Source: Clostridium sp. NkU-1
GTDB lineage: Bacteria > Bacillota_A > Clostridia > Lachnospirales > Lachnospiraceae
Assembly (NCBI GenBank): GCA_001312405.1
Contig: BBDR01000013.1
Coordinates: forward strand, 1-64,000
Direction of reading: 5' to 3'
Length of the DNA: 64,000 bases
Below the pieces are notes generated by a model. It was not told where the DNA came from. It ran no database searches and was given only the letters and a program-made list of their open reading frames with translations. Position 1 is the stretch's first letter. Each line of letters starts with the position of its first letter. The translations under genes were made by a program, and so were the position numbers. Positions 41,478-51,396 of the stretch are shown in pieces.

Positions 41478-42801
41478 ATGTTAAAAACACTCCGTAATGC
41501 ATTCAAGATCAAGGACGTAAGAAAGAAACTCATCTTTACGTTCATGATGCTGGTGGTTACTAGGATCGGTTCTCAATTGCCGATTCCAGGAGTTGAAACA
41601 AGCTTCTTTAAAGATTTTTTTGCTCGGCAGAATAACGATGCGTTTGGATTCTTCAACGCTATGACAGGCAGCTCCTTTACCAATATGTCCGTATTCGCAC
41701 TGAGCATTACCCCTTACATCACATCTTCCATTATCATGCAGCTTTTGACCATAGCGATTCCAAAGCTTGAGGAAATGCAGCGGGATGGGGAAGATGGGAG
41801 AAAAAAAGATTGCAGAATACACCCGTTACGTAACAGTTGGTCTGGCTTTAATCGAGTCCGTCGCTATGGCGATTGGATTCGGCGGCCAGGGTCTGTTAAA
41901 AGAATTTAACGTATTAAGTATTATCATTGCTGTTGCAACCATGACGGCAGGTAGTGCTCTTCTGATGTGGATCGGTGAGCGTATTACGGAAAAAGGTGTG
42001 GGAAATGGTATTTCCATTGTCCTGACCTTTAACATTATTTCCAGCTTTCCATCCGATGCGTCAACCTTATATACCAGATTTATCTCTGGAAAAGCGGTTG
42101 CCATAGCAGCAGTTGCAGCCATTATTATCATAGCTGTTATCGTAGCCATAGTTGTATTTGTTGTTATCCTTCAGAATGGTGAGAGAAGAATTCCTGTGCA
42201 GTATTCCAAAAAGATGCAGGGACGGAAGATGGTCGGCGGTCAAGCTACCAACATTCCGTTAAAGGTGAATACAGCCGGTGTTATCCCGGTTATCTTCGCT
42301 TCCTCCATTATGTCGTTCCCAGTAGTGATTTCCCAGTTCTTCGGGACAAAGATCAACTACAACGGCATTGGAGGCCACATTTTAACGGCGCTGAATTCTT
42401 CCAGCTGGTTCAAACCGGAAAGACCGTTGTATACCATTGGTCTGCTTGTATACGTAGCACTTATCATTATATTCGCTTATTTTTATACATCAATTACCTT
42501 TAATCCGCTTGAAGTTGCGAATAACATGAAAAAGTCCGGCGGTTTTATCCCGGGCATCCGTCCAGGAAAACCAACCAGTGATTATCTCAATTCTATTTTG
42601 AACTATATCGTATTTATAGGCGCATGTGGCTTGACGGTCATCTGTATCGTTCCGATCATGGTTTCTGGTTTATTCAATGTAAGCCATTTATCCTTTGGAG
42701 GTACATCTTTAATCATCATCGTCAGCGTAGTCTTAGAGACGTTGAAGGCGATTGAATCTCAGATGCTTGTGCGCTATTATAAAGGATTTTTAAACGATTA
42801 G
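41478..42801 (+). CDS. secY: Protein translocase subunit SecY
   Basis: About 440 residues, ten membrane helices; the channel of the Sec translocon. TRIGSQLPIPGVETSFF, the plug-proximal NMSVFALSITPYITSSIIMQ, and loop GFIPGIRPGKPTSDYL are diagnostic. Seven A at 41801-41807; six restore DGEDGRKKIAEYTRY. Confidence 0.96.
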
Positions 42802-42809
42802 AGGACAAA

Positions 42810-42951
42810 CCAAGAGAAACACGCACGGCGTGTTTTTCTTGGAATTTGTGTTATTTACGCGTGTAACGAGCCCAATGAGCATGCTTGCATGTCCATGCGG
42901 CCGCTGCCGCGGTAATGATAAGAAACCCACAAAGCGTGCTTCTTATCATTA
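42810..42951 (+). promoter_or_regulatory. Two strong hairpins in the secY-adk spacer
   Basis: CCAAGAGAAACACG pairs with CGTGTTTTTCTTGG (42810-42842) and TAATGATAAGAA pairs with TTCTTATCATTA (42913-42951). Neither has a good T tract, so mRNA processing, stabilisation or partial attenuation is more likely than full termination. Confidence 0.55.
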
Positions 42952-42995
42952 ACCTTAAGAAAGTTACTTATTTCATGTAAGGGAGGGACTGTTTA

Positions 42996-43639
42996 TGAGA
43001 ATTATCATGTTAGGTGCTCCTGGTGCCGGCAAAGGTACCCAGGCAAAAAAAGATTGCTGAAAAGTATCAGATTCCCCATATTTCTACCGGAGATATTTTT
43101 CGCTCCAATATTAAAGAGGGAACAGAGTTAGGCAGGAAGGCAAAGGAATACATGGATCAGGCGCTCTTGTGCCGGATGAACTGACCATTGGCATGCTGAT
43201 GGACCGTATTCAGGCTGATGACTGTGAAAACGGATACGTGCTGGATGGTTTTCCAAGAACCATTCCCCAGGCGGAAAGCCTTAAAAAGGCGCTTTCAGAG
43301 ATGGGACAGAAGGTTGACTTTGCGATTAATGTGGATGTACCGGATGAGATAATTATAGACAGAATGGCAGGCCGTCGTGCTTGCATTGCCTGCGGAGCTA
43401 CATACCATATTGTGTATAATCCAAGCAGGGTTCCCGATGTATGCGACGTGTGCAAAGCAGGACTTGTTCTGCGGGATGATGATAAACCGGAAACCGTTAA
43501 AAAGCGTTTGTCGGTCTACCATGATCAGACAAAGCCTCTGATCGAATATTATAAGGAAGCTGGTGTATTGGTGAATATTGATGGAACACAGGAATTAAAC
43601 AAGGTGTTCTCGGACATCGCTGTCCTATTAGGAGCATAG
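42996..43639 (+). CDS. adk: Adenylate kinase
   Basis: About 214 residues after three corrections. P-loop [21 protein letters not shown] site [12 protein letters not shown], and a zinc-binding lid [16 protein letters not shown] with four Cys, as in Gram-positive adenylate kinases. Breaks: a missing C at 43020 (GCTCCTGGT expected), seven A at 43045-43051, and a missing G at 43160 ([11 protein letters not shown]). Interconverts ATP+AMP and 2 ADP. Confidence 0.94.
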
Positions 43640-43642
43640 TTT

Positions 43643-44406
43643 ATGTCAGTTACGATTAAATCTGCAAGAGAGATAGAACTTATGAGAGAGGCGGGAAGGA
43701 TTCTTTGTAAAACTCATGAAGAACTTTCAAAAGCCTTGAAGCCGGGGATGACAACCTGGGATATTGATCATCTGGGAGAAGAAATCATAAGGAGCTACGG
43801 CTGTACACCCTCTTTCCTGAATTATAACGGTTATCCTGCCTCCATTTGCGTTTCTGTAAATGATGAAGTGGTTCATGGGATTCCAAGTAAAAAAACGGGT
43901 TTTAATGGAGGGCGATATCGTAAGCCTGGATGCCGGGGTTATTTACAAAGGATATCATTCCGATGCGGCAAGGACTTACGGAATCGGGGAGATCACTCCC
44001 CAGGCAGGGCAGCTCATAGAAGTGACAAGACAATGTTTCTTTGAAGGGATTAAATTTGCAAAATCTGGCAATCATCTCAATGATATATCTGCCGCAATCC
44101 AGATCCATGCAGAAAAATTTGGATTTGGAGTTGTCCGGGATCTGGTAGGCCATGGAATCGGCTCTCATCTCCATGAGGAGCCGGAAGTGCCGAACTTTGC
44201 ACGGAAAAGACGGGGAATCAAATTAAAGCCGGGAATGACCCTGGCCATCGAACATGATCAATGGGGGAACACCGGAGGTCGTATGGCTTGATGATGACTG
44301 GACCGTGGTAACAGAGGATGGAAGCCTTTCCGCTCATTATGAAAATACCGTATTGATTACGGAGGGTGAACCGGAGATTCTTAGTCTGGTTTCCCATGTC
44401 CGCTGA
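43643..44406 (+). CDS. map: Methionine aminopeptidase, type I
   Basis: About 254 residues. VNDEVVHGIPSKK, LMEGDIVSLDAGVIYKGYHS with the first metal Asp, VGHGIGSHLHEEPEVPNF with the metal His, and ENTVLITEGEPEIL with the metal Glu. Seven A at 43889-43895 (six restore KKRVLMEGDI) and two bases missing at 44253 (GAACCCATG expected, restoring LAIEPMINGG). Removes N-terminal Met from nascent proteins. Confidence 0.94.
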
Positions 44407-44416
44407 GGAAATGCCC

Positions 44417-44698
44417 ATGGAGTTAAGTACCGGAGCATTTGTAAAATCTGCGGCGGGACATGATAAAGGCGGTTATTTCTTCATATTGCGGGAAGAAGGC
44501 GAATATATATATCTGGTGGACGGAAAAAGCAGACGTTTAAATTGCCCGAAGAAGAAAAAGAAAAAGCATGTGAAAGCCCTTTTATGGGAGAAGCATTCTC
44601 CCGGAATGAAGATCCGGGAAAATAAATTAGTCACCGATGAAGAAATCAAACATTTCATCAGATGTTTCAAAAGAGAAGAACAGGTTGTTAGGAGGTAA
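44417..44698 (+). CDS. KOW-domain RNA-binding protein (L14e-like)
   Basis: Intact, 93 residues. Starts [20 protein letters not shown], a KOW-type motif, with [20 protein letters not shown] and a lysine-rich CPKKKKKKH patch. ATG 44417 chosen because GAGG at 44405-44408 is 8 nt upstream; the ATG at 44411 is too close. Families of this kind are regularly found between map and infA in Clostridia and are presumed ribosome-associated. Its own lysine run contains no frame break. Confidence 0.8.
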   Translation: MELSTGAFVKSAAGHDKGGYFFILREEGEYIYLVDGKSRRLNCPKKKKKKHVKALLWEKHSPGMKIRENKLVTDEEIKHFIRCFKREEQVVRR

Positions 44699-44703
44699 GC
44701 TTT

Positions 44704-44922
44704 ATGTCAAAAGCAGATGTTATTGAAATTGAAGGAACCGTTGTGGAGAAGCTTCCCAACGCCATGTTCCAGGTAGAACTGGAGAATGGCCATCAGGTAC
44801 TTGCTCACATCAGCGGAAAACTTCGCATGAACTACATTCGTATTTTACCGGGAGATAAAGTGACCATTGAGATGTCCCCTTATGATTTAAGCAAGGGAAG
44901 AATTATCTGGAGAGACAAATAA
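44704..44922 (+). CDS. infA: Translation initiation factor IF-1
   Basis: Intact, 72 residues. [20 protein letters not shown] and [22 protein letters not shown]-fold protein occupying the A site during initiation. AGGAGG overlaps the end of the KOW gene. Confidence 0.98.
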   Translation: MSKADVIEIEGTVVEKLPNAMFQVELENGHQVLAHISGKLRMNYIRILPGDKVTIEMSPYDLSKGRIIWRDK

Positions 44923-45002
44923 GGCGCTGTTTTATAAAACACTGCCTGTTTCTCAGGCGCGACACGCAGGGTAAAGGTTAATAATTATATAGGAAAAAGT
45001 GC

Positions 45003-45031
45003 TTGCATTTTAAAATAAACAGTGTTATAAT
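45003..45031 (+). promoter_or_regulatory. Internal promoter before rpmJ
   Basis: TTGCAT, 17-nt spacer, TATAAT in the 342-nt infA-rpmJ gap. It would let rpmJ-rpsM-rpsK-rpsD-rpoA-rplQ be transcribed independently of the S10/spc part. Confidence 0.75.
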
Positions 45032-45067
45032 GCTATAGCGACTTTGTTGAAATACTGGGTGTATTAT

Positions 45068-45218
45068 GCCCTTACGGGCAGCACTGGTTTTAAGATAAAA
45101 CACACTGCGGGTATACTCAGAAGGCTCTTTCCAAAAAGAGCTCCATCGCCACCAGGCTCGTAAAAGAGCCGGACGGGTGTGGGAGCGCTTTTGTGCGTAA
45201 ACGTCTGAAACACAGACG
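45068..45218 (+). promoter_or_regulatory. Structured leader before rpmJ
   Basis: Downstream of the 45003-45031 promoter the leader carries GCCC-TTAC-GGGC (45068-45079), GCTCTTT/AAAGAGC (45124-45141) and CGTCTG-AAACA-CAGACG (45202-45218). The 342-nt spacer holds no gene. It could be an autogenous control site for an alpha-operon protein such as S4, but I cannot match it to a known structure. Confidence 0.45.
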
Positions 45219-45264
45219 GTAAATGCTCAATGGGAAAGGGCGCATAACGGAAAGGAGAATTGCT

Positions 45265-45378
45265 GTGAAGGTTAGATCATCAGTCAAACCAATTTGCGAA
45301 AAGTGCAAAATCATCAAGAGAAAAGGCAGTATCAGAGTAATCTGTGAAAATCCTAAGCATAAGCAGAGACAAGGTTAA
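45265..45378 (+). CDS. rpmJ: 50S ribosomal protein L36
   Basis: 37 residues, GTG start 8 nt after [27 protein letters not shown] with zinc Cys/Cys, third Cys in [14 protein letters not shown] and His as fourth ligand: the zinc-binding (C+) form. Confidence 0.97.
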   Translation: MKVRSSVKPICEKCKIIKRKGSIRVICENPKHKQRQG

Positions 45379-45405
45379 AAAAAATAATGGAGGTGTAATA
45401 CACAA

Positions 45406-45772
45406 ATGGCTCGTATTTCAGGTGTTGATTTACCAAGAGAAAAACGTGTTGAGATCGGCTTGACCTATATCTACGGTATCGGCAGAACAAGTTCAAACCG
45501 CATTCTGACAGAGGCTGGCGTTAGTCCTGATACTCGTGTTAAGGACTTAACAGACGACGAAGTAAAGAGAATTTCAACAGTAATTACTGAATCTCAGATC
45601 GTTGAAGGTGATTTACGTAGAGAAATCGCTATGAACATCAAGAGACTTCAGGAAATCGGATGCTACCGTGGAATCCGTCATAGAAAGAGTCTGCCAGTTC
45701 GTGGTCAGAAGACAAAGACCAACGCAAGAACTCGTAAGTCCTAGAAAGACTGTAGCAAACAAGAAGAAATAA
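45406..45772 (+). CDS. rpsM: 30S ribosomal protein S13
   Basis: About 122 residues. [32 protein letters not shown] and [20 protein letters not shown]. Two bases are missing at 45738 (AAGGGTCCT expected); restoring them gives the usual tail [13 protein letters not shown] with stop at 45770-45772. Confidence 0.95.
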
Positions 45773-45879
45773 GCAGGGATAAGAATATCCACACCCAATA
45801 ACAGCGAATCACGTTACATGTTTTAAAAACAGGAATAACAGGATTCAGATGCAAGTAAAAAGAAGTAGGTTAGTTTAAA

Positions 45880-46281
45880 ATGGCTAAAAAAGTGTCCACT
45901 ACTAAAAAAGTGACAAAAAAGCGCGTAAAGAAAAACGTTGAACGCGGACAAGCACATATCCAGTCATCTTTTAATAACACGATCGTGACATTAACAGATA
46001 CACAGGGTAATGCATTATCCTGGGCAAGTGCTGGTGGTCTTGGCTTTAGAGGTTCAAGGAAATCTACTCCATATGCAGCTCAGATGGCGGCAGAAACTGC
46101 AACTAAGGCAGCTCTTATACATGGTTTAAAATCAGTAGACGTTATGGTTAAAGGTCCTGGTTCAGGCCGTGAAGCAGCTATTCGTGCACTTCAGGCATGC
46201 GGATTAGAGGTAACCAGCATTAAGGATGTAACCCCGGTTCCACATAACGGTTGTCGTCCACCAAAACGTAGAAGAGTCTAA
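45880..46281 (+). CDS. rpsK: 30S ribosomal protein S11
   Basis: Intact, 133 residues. [37 protein letters not shown] and [15 protein letters not shown]. Platform protein near the mRNA exit. Confidence 0.98.
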   Translation: MAKKVSTTKKVTKKRVKKNVERGQAHIQSSFNNTIVTLTDTQGNALSWASAGGLGFRGSRKSTPYAAQMAAETATKAALIHGLKSVDVMVKGPGSGREAAIRALQACGLEVTSIKDVTPVPHNGCRPPKRRRV

Positions 46282-46297
46282 TTAGGAGGTAATTACA

Positions 46298-46891
46298 GTG
46301 GCAGTTGATAGAGTTCCTGTTCTTAAAAGATGTAGATCCCTTGGTCTTGATCCAATCTATTTAGGAATAGATAAAAAAATCAAACAGAGAATTAAAAAGA
46401 GCTAACAGAAAGATGAGTGAGTACGGCATTCAGCTTAGAGAAAAGCAGAAAGCCAAATTCATCTACGGAGTTCTTGAGAAACCTTTCCGTAACTACTATG
46501 CCAAGCTTCCAGAATGAATGGTCTTGTGGGTGAAAACCTGATGATCCTTCTGGAGAGAAGACTCGACAATGTAGTATTCCGTATGGGATTCGGAAGAACA
46601 AGAAGAGAGACCAGACAGATGGTTGACCACAAGAGCATTCTTGTAAACGGCAAATGCGTAAACATTCCTTCCTATTTAATTAAGGCTGGAGATGTAGTCG
46701 AAGTAAAAGAAAAGTGCAAAGCCAATTCAAGATTCAAAAGTGTTCAGGAAGCAACCGCAGGACGTATGGTTCCGGCATGGCTTGATGTTGACCATGAGAA
46801 TTTACGTGGTACTGTAAAAGAGTTACCAACAAGAGATGAGATTGATGTTCCGGTGAATGAAATGCTTATCGTCGAGTTGTACTCCAAATAA
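46298..46891 (+). CDS. rpsD: 30S ribosomal protein S4
   Basis: About 197 residues, GTG start 8 nt after [44 protein letters not shown] and the S4 domain [18 protein letters not shown]. Seven A at 46373-46379 (six restore [15 protein letters not shown]) and a missing G at 46505 (restores [15 protein letters not shown]). 16S assembly initiator and common operon regulator. Confidence 0.95.
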
Positions 46892-46921
46892 TTGAAAGTC
46901 TGTTGATTGAAGCCGGCTTTC

Positions 46922-46942
46922 GCCCAGGGGTTCCCCCTGGGC
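46922..46942 (+). promoter_or_regulatory. Perfect GC hairpin before rpoA
   Basis: GCCCAGGGG-TTC-CCCCTGGGC, nine perfect pairs with a 3-nt loop, 54 nt before the rpoA start. No T tract. Possible attenuation or processing site that tunes rpoA relative to the r-protein genes. Confidence 0.5.
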
Positions 46943-46995
46943 AAGGTTTGAGTATAAGACCCTCGATACAAAATACCCAAAAGGAGGGGCTATTA

Positions 46996-47964
46996 GTGTT
47001 CGATTTTGAAAAACCAAACATTGAGATTGCTGAAATCTCAGAAGACAAGAAATATGGCAAGTTTGTAGTTGAACCGCTTGAAAGAGGTTATGGCACGACT
47101 TTAGGAAATTCCTTAAGAAGAATCATGCTTTCTTCCTTACCGGGCGCTGCAGTCAGTCAGGTAAAAATCGACGGCGTTTTGCATGAATTCAGTTCTATTC
47201 CAGGTGTTAAGGAAGATGTTACTGAGATCATCATGAACATCAAGAGCTTATCTATTAAAAATAACAGCGATACCAACGAAGCAAAGGTTGCATACATTGA
47301 GTTTGAAGGCGAAGGCGTAATAACGGCTGCGGACATTCAGGCGGATCCGGATATTGAGGTTATGAATCCGGAGCAGATCATTGCAACACTCAGCGGCGGC
47401 ACTGACAGCAAATTCTATATGGAACTTACTATCACCAAAGGCCGCGGCTATGTAAGCGCAGACAAGAATAAGAGTGAAGATTTACCGATTGGCGTGATTG
47501 CCGTTGATTCTATCTATACACCAGTCGAGCGCGTCAATATGACGGTAGAAAACACCCGAGTAGGTCAGGTTACCGATTATGATAAGCTGACATTAGATGT
47601 ATTTACAAACGGTACTTCGGCACCGGATGAAGCGGTCAGCCTTGCCGCAAAGGTGCTCAGCGAGCACTTGAACCTGTTTATTGATTTATCCGAGAACGCC
47701 AAGACTGCAGAAGTCATGGTGGAAAAAGAGGATAATGAAAAGGAAAAGGTTCTGGAGATGAACATTGATGAACTGGAGCTTTCCGTCCGTTCATACAACT
47801 GCCTGAAGAGAGCCGGTATCAATACAGTGGAAGAACTGTGCAACCGTACCTCCGAAGACATGATGAAGGTTCGTAACCTGGGCCGCAAGTCTTTAGAAGA
47901 AGTGCTGGCCAAATTAAAAGAGTTAGGCTTGCAGCTTAACCCAAGCGATGATGCCAGTGTATAA
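46996..47964 (+). CDS. rpoA: RNA polymerase alpha subunit
   Basis: Intact, 322 residues, GTG start 9 nt after AAGGAGG. N-terminal dimerisation domain ([39 protein letters not shown]) and C-terminal domain ([36 protein letters not shown]) that binds UP elements and activators. Confidence 0.98.
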   Translation: MFDFEKPNIEIAEISEDKKYGKFVVEPLERGYGTTLGNSLRRIMLSSLPGAAVSQVKIDGVLHEFSSIPGVKEDVTEIIMNIKSLSIKNNSDTNEAKVAYIEFEGEGVITAADIQADPDIEVMNPEQIIATLSGGTDSKFYMELTITKGRGYVSADKNKSEDLPIGVIAVDSIYTPVERVNMTVENTRVGQVTDYDKLTLDVFTNGTSAPDEAVSLAAKVLSEHLNLFIDLSENAKTAEVMVEKEDNEKEKVLEMNIDELELSVRSYNCLKRAGINTVEELCNRTSEDMMKVRNLGRKSLEEVLAKLKELGLQLNPSDDASV

Positions 47965-48062
47965 CTGGACCGCTTGAAGTAGCTGATTTATGGAGATTAA
48001 GCACCGGTACAGTAAGTCCGAAGAAGCGTGTACCTGTGTTCCACAAATGGAGGAATATTAAA

Positions 48063-48598
48063 ATGGCAGGATATAGAAAGCTGGGAAGAACTTCCAGCCA
48101 GAGAAAAGCATTAATCAGAAGCCAGGTAACTGCATTATTATATAATGGCAAAATCGTGACAACTGAGGCAAGAGCAAAAGAAATCCGCAAGGTGGCTGAA
48201 GGCCTCATTGCTTTAGCAGTAAAAGAGAAAGACAACTTTGAGACTGTTAAAGTTACTGCAAAGGTTGCACGTAAAGATAAAGACGGCAAGAGAGTAAAAG
48301 AAGTTGTTAACGGCAAGAAAGTTACCGTATACGATGAAGTAGAGAAAGAGATCAAGAAAGACCTTCCTTCCAGACTTCACGCAAGAAGACAGATGTTAAA
48401 GGTTCTTTATGATGTAACAGAAGTTCCGGCACAGGCTGCAGGAAGAAAGAAAAATACAAAATCTGTTGATCTGCCAAAAAAACTGTTTGAGGAAGTTGCA
48501 CCAAAGTACGTATCCCGCAACGGTGGTTACACACGTATCGTTAAGATCGGCCAGCGTAAGGTGACGGAGCTATGGCAGTGGTTCTCGAACTGGTATAA
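48063..48598 (+). CDS. rplQ: 50S ribosomal protein L17
   Basis: About 178 residues, long because of the VARKDKDGKRVKEVVNGKK insertion between the two halves, as in other Lachnospiraceae. YRKLGRTSSQRKALIRSQVT start and GGYTRIVKIGQRKGDGA end. One G is missing at about 48560; GGG restores KGDGAMAVVLELV and the stop at 48596-48598. Confidence 0.94.
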
Positions 48599-48624
48599 TC
48601 TGCACGTAAGCAATGAGCAGTGCT

Positions 48625-48689
48625 GAAGAAAGGTCCGATAAAATTTTCGTTGTGCTTGCACATAAGAAAATCTTATCGGACCTTTCTTC
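48625..48689 (+). terminator. Terminator of the ribosomal supercluster
   Basis: AAGAAAGGTCCGATAA pairs with TTATCGGACCTTTCTT around a long inner arm. The T tract is interrupted by C. Confidence 0.8.
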
Positions 48690-48816
48690 ATAGGGCGAAT
48701 GCCCGTGAGCTTGCATTGCGCCCCATCCCAGTATTGGAACACAGCCAATATCGGGATTTTTTTGTTTTTCTTCTAATCCAAACAGAAATGCAAGAATAAA
48801 GAAAGAATATCGTAAG

Positions 48817-48846
48817 TTGACGGATAATTGCTTTTAGGGATATAAT
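48817..48846 (+). promoter_or_regulatory. Promoter of the cell-wall-repeat gene pair
   Basis: TTGACG, 18-nt spacer, TATAAT, 64 nt before the ATG. The rest of the 312-nt gap from 48599 holds only the upstream terminator. Confidence 0.75.
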
Positions 48847-48910
48847 GTCAGTAGTAGAAGTAGATGACTGTTTTGTCAAATTACGTTAATTTATAGTGGG
48901 AGGTTTTTTT

Positions 48911-50137
48911 ATGAGACATTTTAAACGGTTGGTTGCTTTGGCTTCTATGGTGAGCCTGCTGGGACTTAGTATCCCATTTGAATCCCTGGCTGCTGTAAAG
49001 ACCATACCATCAGTGACCATTTACGCAGGACTGGAGGAGATTGACTCAGGAGAGACTCTGCCAGCGGAGAGTAGTTTTGAGACGAATAAAGGAACTGGAA
49101 ATTACGTTTATACCAATAACGACAGATACGAAGTGACGGATTTGGACTGGGTCACATCTGATACCAAGGAAATGAAGGTTGGTTCCGAACCAAAGATGAA
49201 GGTAACTTTAAGAGCCACAAACTCCGATGAATATGCTTTTAAGGGCGGCTATCAGTCCAGTAACGTATCCATTAAGGGAGGAACCTATGTTTCTGCCAGC
49301 CGTTCAGGATCAGATACTCTATATGTTACATTTACTTTTAAGCCAATAAAGGGCACTTATGATTCACCGGAGGATGCTTTTTGGAGGGAGTCCGGATACG
49401 GCAATGCCAAGTGGAGTTCTGTAGATAATAGTTCAGGCGCCTATGATGTTTATTTGTACCGTGGAAGCAGTGTGGTGAAGAAGGTGGAGAAGCTTAAGGC
49501 CACCAGCTACAATTTCTATCCTTATATGACGAAAGCGGGTACCTATAGCTTTAAAGTCCGTACTGTATCATATACGGAAAGCGAGCAGAAGTATGGAAAG
49601 AACAGTGACTGGACAGAATCTAACGAAGTATATGTACCTCAGGAAAAGGTATCTGATGGAAGCGGCCAGGATGACAATGCTGCAGCAAACGGGCAGGTTG
49701 GCTGGATCAAGACCGGAAACGTCTGGTATTACCGCTATCCTGATGGAACCTATCAGAAGAACAACTGGGCTAAGATCAATAATAAGTGGTATTTATTTGA
49801 TGCCAACGGCGCTATGGTCACTGGCTGGCAGCAGAGAAATAATGTATGGTATTACTTAAATAACGATGGTGCAATGACGACCGGCTGGATTGTTTCTAAT
49901 AACAAATGGTATTATTTAAATCCATCTACTACAAGCGGAGTAGAGGGAGCCATGCTCATTGGCTGGATCAATTACAATAACAAATGGTATTATACGGATT
50001 CCACCGGAGCCATGCAGGAAGGCTGGAGGCAGGTAGACGGAAACTGGTACTACTTCTATCCAGGAGAGGGCTCAAAAGCTGTCAATACCACAATCAGTGG
50101 TTTCCCGGTAGATGGCAACGGTATCTGGCGCAAGTAA
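48911..50137 (+). CDS. Secreted cell-wall-binding repeat protein, copy 2
   Basis: Intact, 408 residues. Signal peptide HFKRLVALASMVSLLGLSIP, cleavage likely after SLA. N-terminal half (30-260): an immunoglobulin/fibronectin-like segment with VTLRATNSDEYAFKGG and a WSSVDNSSGAYDVYLYRGS module. C-terminal half: about six CW_binding_1-type repeats (INNKWYLFDANGAMVTGW, NNVWYYLNNDGAMTTGW). No enzyme domain. Followed 24 nt later by a paralogue of the same architecture. Confidence 0.85.
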   Translation: MRHFKRLVALASMVSLLGLSIPFESLAAVKTIPSVTIYAGLEEIDSGETLPAESSFETNKGTGNYVYTNNDRYEVTDLDWVTSDTKEMKVGSEPKMKVTLRATNSDEYAFKGGYQSSNVSIKGGTYVSASRSGSDTLYVTFTFKPIKGTYDSPEDAFWRESGYGNAKWSSVDNSSGAYDVYLYRGSSVVKKVEKLKATSYNFYPYMTKAGTYSFKVRTVSYTESEQKYGKNSDWTESNEVYVPQEKVSDGSGQDDNAAANGQVGWIKTGNVWYYRYPDGTYQKNNWAKINNKWYLFDANGAMVTGWQQRNNVWYYLNNDGAMTTGWIVSNNKWYYLNPSTTSGVEGAMLIGWINYNNKWYYTDSTGAMQEGWRQVDGNWYYFYPGEGSKAVNTTISGFPVDGNGIWRK

Positions 50138-50161
50138 TAGGAGGAAAGGAAGTAGATATCA

Positions 50162-51186
50162 ATGAAATGGATGCAGGGGAAAGGGAAGTGGCTGGTGCTT
50201 TTATGCGCTTTCATGGTTCTTGGAACAGGGATGACTGTACCGGCTTCCGGAAGCTTGAAGATACGCCTTGATCATGGGAGCAGGATCAGTTGGACAGCAG
50301 GAATACAGGTCCCGGATGTAACTGTCAACTATTCCGAGGTAAAACCGAAATGGAGCAAGGCGGATGTAGATGATTGGGTTCCCGGTAAGAAGATCACCGG
50401 CACCATAACAGTGGACGGTACGTTTACTAGATCTGATTGCACTATTTATGGTGGAAACCTGGTTTCTGTAAAGGCAGAGGATGGGGAAACCGAAATAAAG
50501 GTCTCCTACGTTCCGGTAGCAATGCTGGAAAGCCCGGAAAGGGCAGGCTGGAGTGACAGCGCAAAGACGAAGGCTTCCTGGAAAAAGGTTCCTTTTGCAT
50601 CCAGGTATCAGGTGGTTCTTTATAAGGAAGGCGGCATCTGGATCAAGAGCCTGACCACTTCGTCTACTTCTGTGGACCTTTTGCAGTATATGGAGGGTGG
50701 CTATAAATACTACTATACCGTAAAGGCAATCCTAAAGGATTCTTCTGAGGAAGATTATTTAAAAGAAGGAGAAGTGACCACCTCTGATGATTCTGTGGTT
50801 CAGGAGCTGGGAGATACTTCAGGAACCTGGCTGAGTATCAGAACGGGAAAAAGTACAGGGGCGAGGACGGCAATTACGTTGTCAGCCAATGGAAGATGAT
50901 CAGCGGAAAATGGTACTATTTTAATAAGGAAGGCTACGCAGTTGTTGGCTGGCAGTTTATAGGTGACAAATGGTATTATATGGGAGCAAACGCCCAGATG
51001 ATGATCGGCTGGCAGCAGATAAACGGAAAGTGGTATTATTTAAATGTTGACGGTGACATGGCTATCGGCTGGATCCAGCCTCAGCCTGGAAAATGGTATT
51101 ATCTCTATAGTGACGGCAGCCTGGCAGTGAATACGAAGGTTGATGGTGTTTACCACATTGACGCTTCCGGGCTCTGGGTTCCGTAA
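50162..51186 (+). CDS. Secreted cell-wall-binding repeat protein, copy 3
   Basis: About 341 residues, paralogue of the preceding gene: signal peptide with WLVLLCAFMVLGTGMTVPAS, a beta-rich N-terminal half with the matching WKKVPFASRYQVVLYKEGG module, and about four C-terminal repeats (NGKWYYLNVDGDMAIGW). One G is missing near 50829; GGG gives WAEYQNGKKYRGEDGNYVV and joins the two halves. Both genes end with a similar non-repeat tail (VDGNGIWRK and IDASGLWVP). Confidence 0.82.
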
Positions 51187-51193
51187 TAAAAAT

Positions 51194-51226
51194 GGCACAG
51201 ATGGCTGCATCTGTGCTGTTTTTTTT
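51194..51226 (+). terminator. Terminator after the cell-wall-repeat pair
   Basis: GCACAGATG-GCTG-CATCTGTGC followed by T8. Confidence 0.95.
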
Positions 51227-51323
51227 ACCTGTTTTATTCCTCTTCCTTCGGCAGTAATCCACCAAAACCTTCATTATATTGTCTTGTTATCAATATGAAT
51301 TTGCAAAAGATTCGCGCCGATGC

Positions 51324-51352
51324 TTGACTGTTGTGAAATATTCATCTAAAAT
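51324..51352 (+). promoter_or_regulatory. Promoter of the ECF-truA operon
   Basis: TTGACT, 17-nt spacer, TAAAAT, 45 nt before the ecfA1 ATG. Confidence 0.65.
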
Positions 51353-51396
51353 TATGTGGCATATGATTGTTTGAATTTATCAGAGAAAGGTCTGCT

